DNA from: SbD1 sp049300095
GTDB lineage: Bacteria; Desulfobacterota; Syntrophobacteria; Syntrophobacterales; Syntrophobacteraceae
Length of the DNA: 64,000 nt
Assembly (NCBI GenBank): GCA_049300095.1
Contig: JBAQYM010000131.1
Coordinates: 1 to 64,000 of the forward strand
Direction of reading: 5' to 3'
Each line of letters starts with the position of its first letter. Position 1 is the stretch's first letter. Below are positions 34,979 through 43,877 of this stretch, in pieces. The position numbers were made by a program, and so were the translations under genes. Under the pieces are notes generated by a model that saw only the letters and a program-made list of their open reading frames with translations, was not told the origin of the DNA and ran no database searches.

Positions 34979-37042
34979 ATGTTAGATTACAAAATCCGTC
35001 TGTACTACTATGCGAAGCGCGCCGTGCCCCGCGGAATACAGATTGCGATAAGAAGCAGGCTGGCAATGCGCAAGTGGGAAAAATGCGCCCACATCTGGCC
35101 GATGCATGACATGGTGGCGGAATTACCGCGGGGTTGGTCCGGATGGCCCGAGAATAAGAGATTTGCTTTCGTGCTCACGCACGATATCGAAACGGCAAAA
35201 GGCATCGACAATGTCCTGAGACTGGCCGACACGGAAGAGCGCCTCGGCTTCAGGTCGGTTTTCAATTTCGTGGGCGACGAATACCCGGTCCCCCCTGGGA
35301 TTCGCCAGGAATTGACGGAGCGCGGCTTCGAGGTCGGGGTCCACGGCTTATACCATAACAGCCTTCTTTACCACTCGAGGGATGAATTCCTCAAGCAGGC
35401 CCCCCGTATAAACCAAATATTAAAGGAATGGGGCGCCGTCGGGTTTCGTTCTCCCTGCATGTATCACAACCTTGATTGGGTGCACGATCTCGAAATCGAG
35501 TATGACGCCTCGACATTCGATACCGATCCCTTCGAACCGCAGCCCGACGGCGTGCACACAATCTTTCCCTTGTATGTCACGGATTCGAGGAAGCGGTGCT
35601 ATGTGGAATTGCCCTACACCATGCCCCAGGATTTTACTCTCTTTCTCCTGATGCGAAATCAAACGACCGGCATCTGGAGAGAGAAGCTGGGATGGATAGT
35701 GCGCAACGGCGGCATGGCCCTCATGATCACCCATCCGGATTACATGTCGTTCGAGAGAGGCGGGGATAAGCGCCTGTCCTACCCGGTATCGTACTACGCC
35801 GGGTTTCTTGAGTATGTAAAATGCAAATACGAGGGTGAGTACTGGCACGTCCTGCCAAAAGAAATGGCGTGCTGGTGGAAAAGCATCCTCGGAAACGATC
35901 CCGTAGCGGCGCCGGCGCCCGCGGGATCGGATAACGGTAATAACCCCGAGCGGGTCACATTGAGAAAGTGCATCGGAGATAAGATGGCCACCGGATCGTC
36001 TAAACGCATATGGATCGATCTTGATAACTCGCCTCACGTCCCTCTTTTTCGCCCGGTCATACAACGGCTGGAGGAAAGGGGCTACACGGTTGTGGTCAGC
36101 GCGAGGCATTGCGCACAGGTGTGCGGCCTGGCCGACCGCTTCAATATGGACTATAACCTGATCGGTCGTCACCACGGCAAAAACAAGGCGATCAAGCTGC
36201 TCGGCCTGCTGTTTCGAGCGGTGCAGTTAATGCCCCTGGCCAAGAGGGAAAAACCGGTCGTGGCGCTCTCACACGGGTCCCGCGCCCAAATGATCGCCGC
36301 AAGGCTGTTGGGAATTCCCGCCATACATGTTGCCGATTACGAATATATCAAGCTGATACCTGTGCTTTCCAGCCCGGCTTCGATGATTGTGCCCGAAGTG
36401 CTGGCCGGTTTCTATTCCGGGAAAGATGTGGACAATCTCTACACCTATCCGGGGATCAAGGAAGATATTTATGTCCCGTTTTTCAAACCTGATCCGTCCA
36501 TTCTCGACGAATTCAATTTGGGCGAGAAGGAAATCCTTATAACCGTCAGGCCGCCCGCCGTCGAAGCCCACTACCACAATCCGGAAAGCGAGGTGCTTTT
36601 CGAGGCCGCAATGAATTATCTGGGCGACCTCGAACGGGTCAAGATGGTGCTCCTGCCGAGAAACCCGCGGCAGGATGATTTTCTCAGGAAGAAATGGTCT
36701 CGTTTGTTCACCCTCGGGAAAGTCATGATCCCGGAACACGTCGTAGATGGTCTCAACCTGATCTGGTTTTCCGACCTTGTCATAAGCGGTGGAGGGACCA
36801 TGAACCGGGAGGCCGCCGCGCTGGGAGTGCCTGTTTACAGTATCTTCCGAGGGACAATCGGGGCCGTGGACCGATACCTCTCGGATACGGGCCGGCTCAC
36901 GCTGATAGAAAACCCGGCGGATCTGGCGAAAAAGATTGCCCTGGTCCACAGGGAGCGTCCCGCCGCGCCGCGGAGCGCGAGCCTGGATGCCCTGGAGACT
37001 TTCGTGGATATTATTGTGTCAATCGTGGAGCGCAGGTCATGA
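34979..37042 (+). CDS. polysaccharide deacetylase fused to DUF354 glycosyltransferase-like domain
   Basis: A 687-residue two-domain protein. Residues about 60-310 are a polysaccharide deacetylase-type NodB domain: FVLTHDIE (metal-binding Asp), VGVHGLYHN (His pair), FRSPC and ALMITHPDY. Residues about 344-687 are DUF354, a GT-B fold related to LpxB/MurG: IDLDNSPHVPLFRPVI, GIPAIHVADYEYIK, ISGGGTMNREAAALGVPVYS. A low-complexity linker (VAAPAPAGSDNGN) joins them. M336 of the fusion is preceded by GGAGAT at ideal spacing, so the second domain could also be made alone. The pair suggests deacetylation coupled to sugar transfer. It overlaps the next gene by four bases. Confidence 0.82.
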   Translation: MLDYKIRLYYYAKRAVPRGIQIAIRSRLAMRKWEKCAHIWPMHDMVAELPRGWSGWPENKRFAFVLTHDIETAKGIDNVLRLADTEERLGFRSVFNFVGDEYPVPPGIRQELTERGFEVGVHGLYHNSLLYHSRDEFLKQAPRINQILKEWGAVGFRSPCMYHNLDWVHDLEIEYDASTFDTDPFEPQPDGVHTIFPLYVTDSRKRCYVELPYTMPQDFTLFLLMRNQTTGIWREKLGWIVRNGGMALMITHPDYMSFERGGDKRLSYPVSYYAGFLEYVKCKYEGEYWHVLPKEMACWWKSILGNDPVAAPAPAGSDNGNNPERVTLRKCIGDKMATGSSKRIWIDLDNSPHVPLFRPVIQRLEERGYTVVVSARHCAQVCGLADRFNMDYNLIGRHHGKNKAIKLLGLLFRAVQLMPLAKREKPVVALSHGSRAQMIAARLLGIPAIHVADYEYIKLIPVLSSPASMIVPEVLAGFYSGKDVDNLYTYPGIKEDIYVPFFKPDPSILDEFNLGEKEILITVRPPAVEAHYHNPESEVLFEAAMNYLGDLERVKMVLLPRNPRQDDFLRKKWSRLFTLGKVMIPEHVVDGLNLIWFSDLVISGGGTMNREAAALGVPVYSIFRGTIGAVDRYLSDTGRLTLIENPADLAKKIALVHRERPAAPRSASLDALETFVDIIVSIVERRS

Positions 37043-38169
37043 GAGTCCACGCGGAAACTTCGCAAAAAATACCGGTCCCCGTCAACAACAAGCCGTTCCG
37101 CAATGGGACCCGGGACTTGGTGGAACTGGCGGTGCGCGGGCTCGAGGACATGTTCGACGAGGGGGAGCAACTGTTTTGCCACCGCTCGAAGCTCGATGGC
37201 GATAAACTGGAAAACGAGGGACACTCTCTACGCTACACGCTGATAACTCTTTTGGGATTATTCCGATTCGAGCAAAAGGGCGGAAAATCTCCTTTCGCCA
37301 TCGAATCGCTGATCGATTCGCTTATCAAGAGAATCGACAGAATCGACAGCTTGGGCGATTTGGGCCTGATGCTTTGGCTGTGCGGCCTGGCGGCCCCTGA
37401 CCGGATAAAGGACATACGGGCCGCCGTGCCGCTCGAATCGGCCATCGACCGCTACAAGGACGGGACCCAAAGGCTGACTGTCGAGTTGAGCTGGTTTCTC
37501 ACCGGGTTGGTCTATGCCGCGGCCTCATCCGCGCAAACATCTTCCGAGACGAGTCGCGTCGCTTTCACGGTCTTCGAGATTTTGCAGAAAAACCGGGGCG
37601 GAGAAGGCATTTTCGGTCATCAAAGCCCGGGTGGTATTACAGGGATATTGAGGGGCCGGATCGGCTGTTTTGCCGACCAGGTCTATCCGATATATGTGCT
37701 GTCCAAATATGCGGAAATATTTGACAATAAAGACGCGGCCGCGCTGGCTGAACGATGCGCGGACGCTATATGCGCGCATCAGGGCGAGTTGGGACAGTGG
37801 TGGTGGCACTACGACGCGGTTTCCGGAAAGATTCGGGGCCGCTATCCCGTGTTTTCCGTCCACCAGCATGCGATGGCCCCCATGGCGCTTTTGGCGGCGG
37901 GCCAACTGACCGGGCGTGACTACTCAGACCCGATATACAAGGGGGTGGAATGGATTCGCGGAAATAACGAGCTTGGCCTGAACCTGATCGACTCATCCAG
38001 AAACAGAATCTGGAGGTCCTTTTACGAGAGCAGGTCCAAGATATTGTTCGAACTCGCCTATTCGGCCGTCCTTCCCCTGCGCGAAAACGAAAACAGCCGC
38101 AAGAAACTGATGGCCCGCCTTGAGTGCCGCCCGTATTGCCTCGGCTGGCTGCTCTACGCCTTTGCCTGA
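37039..38169 (+). CDS. alpha/alpha-toroid protein of unknown function
   Basis: A 376-residue soluble protein starting within the upstream stop (ATGA). Repeated helical pairs with Trp, Leu and His (LMLWLCGLA, WFLTGLVYAAA, QGELGQWWWHYDA, VFSVHQHAMAPMALLA) suggest an alpha/alpha toroid as in glycoside hydrolases, lyases and terpene cyclases. No classic Asp-rich terpene motif appears; acidic candidates are few. No signal peptide. Coupling to the deacetylase-DUF354 gene points to a role in polysaccharide handling. The family name is not known to me. Confidence 0.75.
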   Translation: MRVHAETSQKIPVPVNNKPFRNGTRDLVELAVRGLEDMFDEGEQLFCHRSKLDGDKLENEGHSLRYTLITLLGLFRFEQKGGKSPFAIESLIDSLIKRIDRIDSLGDLGLMLWLCGLAAPDRIKDIRAAVPLESAIDRYKDGTQRLTVELSWFLTGLVYAAASSAQTSSETSRVAFTVFEILQKNRGGEGIFGHQSPGGITGILRGRIGCFADQVYPIYVLSKYAEIFDNKDAAALAERCADAICAHQGELGQWWWHYDAVSGKIRGRYPVFSVHQHAMAPMALLAAGQLTGRDYSDPIYKGVEWIRGNNELGLNLIDSSRNRIWRSFYESRSKILFELAYSAVLPLRENENSRKKLMARLECRPYCLGWLLYAFA

Positions 38170-38183
38170 ACTTGAGCAAGTAA

Positions 38184-38466
38184 GTGTTCACCGCAGAGAC
38201 GCAGAAGACGCAGAGGGAACAGTAAGCAGTGAACAGTGAGCAGAAAAAACATGGTGCCTACTGGTCTGTCTCTGCCTTACCTGCTCACCGTTTTCTCTGC
38301 ATTGCCAACATGCAAATTCTTGAAATTTTGGCAAGCATATCCGGCTAAGCTACTGTCCTTCACTGCGGTTTTCTCCGCGATCTCTGCGCCTCTGCGGTGA
38401 ATGCTTTTGACCTTTTGGTTGCGGCCGTACGGCTGCGCTGCGCCCTCTACGTCTCTGCGGTGAGCG
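38184..38466. repeat. cluster of GTTCACCGCAGAGACGC repeats
   Basis: Direct and reversed copies of the family arm (TTCACCGCAGAGACGCAGA at 38188-38206; CTCTGCGCCTCTGCGGTGA at about 38382-38400; CGTCTCTGCGGTGAGCG near 38450-38466) break the operon between the toroid protein and the epimerase. No gene in this 322-bp stretch. Confidence 0.7.
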
Positions 38467-38491
38467 CTTACGATACTGATGGGATGATGCT

Positions 38492-39697
38492 GTGAAAATA
38501 GTAAACGTGGTCGGGACCCGACCCAATATGATGAAGATCGCTCCCATAATGTGGGAAATGAAACGGGAGCAATCGGCGATCCGGCCCGTCCTGGTCCATA
38601 CCGGCCAGCATTATGATGCCGCTTTGAACGACATCTTCCTGAGCCAGCTAAGGATCGGAGTGCCCGATTACCACCTTGGCGTGGGCTTGGGCTCCCCCTG
38701 CAGCCAGATAGGCCAGATAATCACCAGGCTGGAAGAAGTCCTGGTAAAAGAAAAACCCGATCTCGTGCTGGTGGTCGGGGACGTGAACTCGACTATCGCG
38801 GCGGCCCTTACATCCGTCAAGGCCGGGGTCCCCGTCGCTCACGTGGAAGCGGGACTACGCTCGTTTGACCGCACCATGCCCGAGGAACTAAACCGGCTGG
38901 CAACAGATGCGATTTCTGACCTGCTCTTCGTCACGGAACCGAGCGGGATCGAAAACCTGAGGCGGGAAGGCGTCGATACGTTCGTAATGGACGGGGCGCC
39001 GGTGGGGGATGTCTCCCCGGCCGTGCGTGAATCGATTGCCCGGATCTGCAATGGATCGGGTCCGCGCCGGTGTGGGGTGTTTGTCGGCAACGTGATGATC
39101 GACACCCTGCTCGCGATGAAGGAGCATGCCGAAGAGGACGCCCATGTCACGGTCCCGGATGGGGACTACGCGCTGCTCACGCTTCACAGGCCCGCCAATG
39201 TGGATGACCCCGAAGCCTTCCGCCAAATCATAAGCGCGCTCAGCCTGATTGCGGAGGGCCTTCCGATCCTTTTCCCGTGCCATCCCCGCACGCTTTCGCG
39301 AATCGGCGAGTTCGGCATGGGGGGATTTTTCAAGCAGGCCGCCGAGGACTCCCCGGCACATCTTGCCCGTTCGATCAACCTTGTCAAACCGTTGGGATAC
39401 CTGGAATTTCTGAAGCTCATGAGCCGCGCGGCGATGGTCCTGACCGATTCGGGCGGCATCCAGGAAGAAACGACAATTCTCGGGGTCCCATGTTTTACGT
39501 TAAGGGACAACACCGAGCGGCCGATTACCCTCGAAATGGGCACGAATATCCTGACCGGCACCAGCCACGACGCCATCGTGAACACCATTTCGGCCGCGCT
39601 CGCCGGTCCCCCGAAAACAGGTGCGCGGCCCCCGCTCTGGGACGGCAAGGCGGCGGAGCGGATCGTAAAGATACTGGAATTGGCGCGTTTCTCCTGA
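38492..39697 (+). CDS. non-hydrolysing UDP-sugar 2-epimerase (WecB/WlbD-like)
   Basis: A GT-B-fold 2-epimerase. Motifs include GTRPNMMK (8-15), HTGQHYD, GDVNST, HVEAGLRSFDRTMPEELNR and LTDSGGIQEE. Normal WecB is about 370-380 residues; this has 401 because of an insertion around 165-195 (TFVMDGAPVGDVSPAVRES), so substrate shape may differ. With the WlbABC genes it could be WlbD, making the manno form of the diacetamido-uronic acid; a plain WecB making UDP-ManNAc is equally possible. The GTG start has no strong ribosome site. Confidence 0.88.
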   Translation: MKIVNVVGTRPNMMKIAPIMWEMKREQSAIRPVLVHTGQHYDAALNDIFLSQLRIGVPDYHLGVGLGSPCSQIGQIITRLEEVLVKEKPDLVLVVGDVNSTIAAALTSVKAGVPVAHVEAGLRSFDRTMPEELNRLATDAISDLLFVTEPSGIENLRREGVDTFVMDGAPVGDVSPAVRESIARICNGSGPRRCGVFVGNVMIDTLLAMKEHAEEDAHVTVPDGDYALLTLHRPANVDDPEAFRQIISALSLIAEGLPILFPCHPRTLSRIGEFGMGGFFKQAAEDSPAHLARSINLVKPLGYLEFLKLMSRAAMVLTDSGGIQEETTILGVPCFTLRDNTERPITLEMGTNILTGTSHDAIVNTISAALAGPPKTGARPPLWDGKAAERIVKILELARFS

Positions 39698-39707
39698 GGT
39701 GTATCGA

Positions 39708-40580
39708 ATGATGGAGAACTATATCGTCATCACTCCCGTCAGGGATGAGGAAGACTATATCAGGTTCACCCTGGATTCGGTCGTCTCTCAAACCATGAAG
39801 CCGTTGGAGTGGATCATCGTGGACGACGGGTCCAGGGACGGGACGGGCGCAATTCTTGATGAATATTCGTCGCGATATGACTGGATAAGGGTCGTAAGGC
39901 GCGCCGACCGTGGATGCAGGGTGCCGGGCACGGGGGTGATGGAAGCCTTCTATGATGGATATGCGGCCGTCACCCGGAGTGGGTGGGATTTTATTGTCAA
40001 GCTCGATGGGGACCTTTCTTTTTCCGCGGATTACTTCGAGAATTGTTTCAGCAAATTCCGCGAATATCCTGACCTTGGAATCTGCGGCGGCGATATTTAT
40101 AACGTCATAAACGGGACCCCCGTCCTCGAACCCGTACCGAGGTTCCACGTCCGGGGCGCCACCAAAATATATAGAAAGAGCTGCTGGGACCAAATCGGCG
40201 GGCTGATCAAAGCGCCCGGCTGGGACACCCTCGACGAGGTGAAGGCGAACATGCTGGGATGGAGCACGCGGAGCCTGCCGGAACTCAAGCTCCTGCATCA
40301 TCGCCCGACGGGGGCCGCCCAAGGAAGCTGGAAGGATTACTTCAAGCATGGGAGGGCCAATTATATCAGCGGGTACCATCCTGTCTTCATGTTGTTGAAG
40401 TGTTGCAAGAGGCTGTTCCAGTCACCGCACCTGATCGGGCCGGCCGGCCTGCTCGCCGGTTTTGTGAGCGGATACCTTCAGGGGGTCCCTCAGGTCGCTG
40501 ACAAAGAACTCATCAAGTATTTGCGAAAACAGCAGATGAAGACACTCACCGGGCAAAGGTCTCTCTGGAATCAGGCTTAG
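39708..40580 (+). CDS. family 2 glycosyltransferase
   Basis: A GT-A enzyme of about 290 residues (VITPVRDEEDYI, WIIVDDGSRDGTG, KLDGDLSFSADYF with the metal-binding DGD). The C-terminus is amphipathic with hydrophobic stretches that suit membrane association. ATG 39708 is preferred because GAGG precedes it by eight bases; GTG 39699 is an alternative. The stop codon TAG coincides with the target duplication of the mobile element that follows. Confidence 0.88.
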   Translation: MMENYIVITPVRDEEDYIRFTLDSVVSQTMKPLEWIIVDDGSRDGTGAILDEYSSRYDWIRVVRRADRGCRVPGTGVMEAFYDGYAAVTRSGWDFIVKLDGDLSFSADYFENCFSKFREYPDLGICGGDIYNVINGTPVLEPVPRFHVRGATKIYRKSCWDQIGGLIKAPGWDTLDEVKANMLGWSTRSLPELKLLHHRPTGAAQGSWKDYFKHGRANYISGYHPVFMLLKCCKRLFQSPHLIGPAGLLAGFVSGYLQGVPQVADKELIKYLRKQQMKTLTGQRSLWNQA

Positions 40581-40861
40581 CAGGGTGCTGAAAAAGGGAA
40601 CTCCTGGTAAAGAAACGGGTGAAAACACCGAGACACGTCATTCCGGCGAAAGCCGGAATCCAGCGGCGCCGCCCAATCCTCGGACAGGGTTTGAACGAGT
40701 ATGAAACTTCGTTGACCCCATGAAGTTTCATAGGAGGCGTTTTAGGTGTAGATTCAACAGATTGGGACCGATGGAGCCTGGATTCCGGCTTTCGCCGGAA
40801 TGACGGAAGTACCGATCTCCGGCCCAATTCCGGTTATCATGAAGACTTTTTCAGCACCCTG
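40581..40861. mobile_element. 281-bp MITE-like element with TTAG target duplication
   Basis: Perfect 16-bp terminal inverted repeats (CAGGGTGCTGAAAAAG) bound the element, and the 4-bp direct repeat TTAG flanks it (40577-40580 and 40862-40865). Internal arms GTCATTCCGGCGAAAGCCGG and its complement form a second palindrome. It has no gene. TTAG fits the YTAR target preference known for IS5-group elements, which could supply the transposase. Confidence 0.8.
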
Positions 40862-40934
40862 TTAGACCCCCGGTCGATGACGCGGGCCGCGATATCGGCC
40901 CCCTTTCTCCTTCCCTGGGCAGAACCCACCTGAA

Positions 40935-41909
40935 ATGCCAATAGAGCTGTCGGTTATCATAGTCAACTGGAACTCGGTGGAACACTTGAAGAGGTGCGTC
41001 CCGACGCTATTTTCCGGCTCTCCGGGCGAGAATATTGAAGTAATTGTAGTCGATAATGCTTCTTATGATGGTTCGGAGCGGTTTCTCAAGGACAATTATC
41101 CCGGGGTCCACCACGTTCAGGGTCCTTCAAACCTCGGGTTCGCCCGGGGAAACAACCTGGGGTTTTCCCACTCGCACGGAAAATACCTGCTGTTCCTCAA
41201 TCCGGATACCGAAATAATCGGCCCCGCGCTTTCGCGGATGCTCGGCGCTTTAAAAAACAGTGAAAATGCGGCCATCATCGGTGCGAGGCTCCTCAATTCC
41301 GATGGTTCACTCCAGACGAGCTGTGTCCAGGCGTTCCCGACAGTTCTCAATCAATTTCTTGATTCTGATTATTTGCGAAGGATTTTTCCGAGTTGGCGCT
41401 TGTGGGGTACCGATGCGCTAATGAGCCGGGGAAATGGTCCGACGCGGGTGCAGATGGTATCCGGGGCCTGCCTGATGATCAATCGCCGGGCATTCGAATC
41501 GCTTGGACTCTTTGCGACCGATTACTTCATGTATGCCGAAGACCTCGATCTTTGCTACAAATGCGCGCGGGCGGGATGGGACGTGCTGTATCAGGGCGAG
41601 GCGGAGGTCTTTCATCATGGTGGAGGCAGCGCCGGCGCCACGGGAAATCCCGGGTTCTCCGCCGTCCTGACGCGGGAATCTCTTCTCACATTCATGAAAA
41701 AGTACTACGGGCAGCCATTCCCGCTCCTGTTCAGGGCGTCCACTTTTATTAATGCCTCGCTCAGACTGCTCGCGCTTGCGGCCGTGACGCCGGCACATAT
41801 GAGGCCCTCTCAATTTTTTATCAAATGGCACGCGGTCCTGAGATGGAGCCTGGGATTGGAGAAATGGGCGGAGGAGCTGAACTTGTCGACAAAGAAGGGC
41901 GCCGTCTAG
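40935..41909 (+). CDS. family 2 glycosyltransferase, rhamnosyltransferase-like
   Basis: A 324-residue GT-A enzyme (LSVIIVNWNSVEHLKRCV, VIVVDNASYDGS, LFLNPDTEI with the metal motif, GACLMINRRAFESLGLFATDYFMYAEDLDLCYK). This motif set is typical of WbbL/RfbF-type rhamnosyl- or related transferases. The C-terminal hydrophobic region may touch the membrane. The donor sugar cannot be read. Confidence 0.88.
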   Translation: MPIELSVIIVNWNSVEHLKRCVPTLFSGSPGENIEVIVVDNASYDGSERFLKDNYPGVHHVQGPSNLGFARGNNLGFSHSHGKYLLFLNPDTEIIGPALSRMLGALKNSENAAIIGARLLNSDGSLQTSCVQAFPTVLNQFLDSDYLRRIFPSWRLWGTDALMSRGNGPTRVQMVSGACLMINRRAFESLGLFATDYFMYAEDLDLCYKCARAGWDVLYQGEAEVFHHGGGSAGATGNPGFSAVLTRESLLTFMKKYYGQPFPLLFRASTFINASLRLLALAAVTPAHMRPSQFFIKWHAVLRWSLGLEKWAEELNLSTKKGAV

Positions 41910-41931
41910 CGGTTAAGGTGGATCAGAGCCT

Positions 41932-43845
41932 ATGTGCGGGATTTGCGGAAAAATAAATCTTGGCGGGACCGGGAAGATAGATGAGCGCGAGATTCGCTCC
42001 ATGATGGAGGCGATGTCGCATCGCGGGCCCGATCAGGAGGGCCTCTATGTGGACGAGGTTGCCGGACTGGGCCACATGAGGCTGTCGATTATCGATCTCA
42101 GCAGCGGCCAGCAACCGATCTCAAACGAAGACGGCAGCATATGGATTGTCTTCAACGGCGAGATATATAACTTCCAGGCCCTTCGCGCGGACCTGGAACA
42201 AAAGGGCCACGCGTTCAAGACGCGCACGGACACCGAGGTCATCATCCATTGCTACGAGGAATACGGCTACGCTTTCCTTGACAAATTGCGGGGAATGTTT
42301 GCCTTCGCCATTTGGGACGCCCGAGCCCGAAGACTGGTTCTGGCAAGAGACAGGGTCGGGATCAAACCCCTCTACTATGCCCAGGTGGCCGGCGCCTTCC
42401 TTTTCGCCTCTGAAATCAAGGCGCTGCTCCGTGACAAAAGCGTGAAAAGAGAACTCAATCCCGATGCGCTGCGCAGGTTCTTGAGTTTTTACTACACGCC
42501 CGGAGAGCAGACGCTGTTTGACGGCATCACAAAACTTCCTCCCGGACACTTCCTGGTGATGGAAGAGGGCCGGTATGAGGTCAGGAGATACTGGGACATC
42601 CTGGATTTCTACAGGAACAAGAGGGATAGCGGCGCCGATTTCGAGAGCGAACTGTCCGCGATCCTGGAAGAAACCGTCCGGCTGCACATGATAAGCGATG
42701 TTCCGGTCGGTGTTTTGCTGAGCGGTGGGGTCGATTCGACAGGTCTTCTCAGCTATGCGGTTGCCGGTTCCGAGTGGGAGATCAAGGCGTTCACTATCGG
42801 TTTTGAGGGTGAGCAATTCGAGGACGAGCGATACTATGCGCGTCTGGCTGCCCGGCAATACGGGCTCGAACACCATGAGTTGACAATCTCGAAGTCGCAG
42901 TTTTTCGACTTCTTCCCCAAGTTCGTCTGGTACATGGAAGAGCCGGTATGCGAACCCCCGGCCATAGCCCTGTATTATGTTTCCAAGCTGGCCAGGGAAT
43001 ATGTGACAGTCCTGATCTCGGGCGAAGGCGGGGATGAGGCGTTTGCCGGGTACCCGAACTACCGGAACCTGGTCTTTTTCGAAAAGGCCAAGAAGTTGTT
43101 CGGCGGGGCCGACGGCTGGAAGAACCATCTCGCTCAAAAATTGCTGTCCCGGTTCGACTTACACAAACTGAACAAATATGTCGACCTTCTCGATCTCCCC
43201 TTGGAAGAGTATTACTACAGCAAGTCAGCAAATCCCCGCAATTTCTTCAATAAGAATGCGCCCGCTCTCTATGACGTGGATTTTCAGAGCAGGTTTTCGA
43301 AAAATTGCCCGCAAGTCATAATGGACGAACTGGTTTCAAAAGGCTCCGACCTGAACTGGCTGGACAAGATGCTCTATATCGACCTCAATACCTGGCTCCC
43401 GGACGACCTTCTTATCAAGGCCGACAAAATGACGATGGCCAATTCCCTGGAACTCAGGGTGCCGCTGCTGGACCACAAGGTCCTGGAATTCGCGGCGTCC
43501 CTTCCCGCGAATATGAAAGTGAACGGAGGCACCACCAAATACCTGCTAAAAAAAGTGCTCGCTCCCAATGTGCCCGGGGAGATTATCAACCGGAAAAAGG
43601 CCGGGTTTCCCGTCCCCTATGATCGGTGGCTCAAAGATGAATGCCGCGAGGAAGTGTTCGATCTCCTGCTGGACCGCAGGTCTTTGGAGAGAGGGTATTT
43701 CGATAAGAACTTCGTCAGGAACTTCCTCGAAAAGGAGTACTCCTCCAGCCAGAGCAGCCCGAAGGAAATCTTTTCACTCATGTGCCTGGAGATATGGCAT
43801 CGTATTTTTGTGGATGATCCCGGAATGGATGTGTCGATGATCTGA
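41932..43845 (+). CDS. asnB: asparagine synthase-like glutamine amidotransferase
   Basis: An AsnB-type enzyme of 637 residues. Met is followed by the catalytic Cys2 (MCGICG), the glutaminase residues RGPDQEG and FNGEIYN are intact, and the synthetase PP-loop is SGGVDST (264-270). Copies within exosortase/EPS loci are widespread and are thought to amidate a sugar acid or protein in the matrix pathway rather than make asparagine. A uronic acid from the WlbABC branch would be a sensible target, but this is inference. Confidence 0.9.
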   Translation: MCGICGKINLGGTGKIDEREIRSMMEAMSHRGPDQEGLYVDEVAGLGHMRLSIIDLSSGQQPISNEDGSIWIVFNGEIYNFQALRADLEQKGHAFKTRTDTEVIIHCYEEYGYAFLDKLRGMFAFAIWDARARRLVLARDRVGIKPLYYAQVAGAFLFASEIKALLRDKSVKRELNPDALRRFLSFYYTPGEQTLFDGITKLPPGHFLVMEEGRYEVRRYWDILDFYRNKRDSGADFESELSAILEETVRLHMISDVPVGVLLSGGVDSTGLLSYAVAGSEWEIKAFTIGFEGEQFEDERYYARLAARQYGLEHHELTISKSQFFDFFPKFVWYMEEPVCEPPAIALYYVSKLAREYVTVLISGEGGDEAFAGYPNYRNLVFFEKAKKLFGGADGWKNHLAQKLLSRFDLHKLNKYVDLLDLPLEEYYYSKSANPRNFFNKNAPALYDVDFQSRFSKNCPQVIMDELVSKGSDLNWLDKMLYIDLNTWLPDDLLIKADKMTMANSLELRVPLLDHKVLEFAASLPANMKVNGGTTKYLLKKVLAPNVPGEIINRKKAGFPVPYDRWLKDECREEVFDLLLDRRSLERGYFDKNFVRNFLEKEYSSSQSSPKEIFSLMCLEIWHRIFVDDPGMDVSMI

Positions 43846-43877
43846 ATGCCGCTGGAGCGGCTAAATGGAGTTGCCGA

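Noticed and set aside
36694..37038. Upstream extension of the toroid protein gene
   Set aside because: The extension lies inside the DUF354 domain in another frame, has no domain content, and the ATGA overlap at 37039 is a better start.
38184..38466. CRISPR-like array from repeated CACCGCAGAGACGC units
   Set aside because: The units occur in both orientations with irregular spacing and no cas genes; they are palindromic intergenic repeats.
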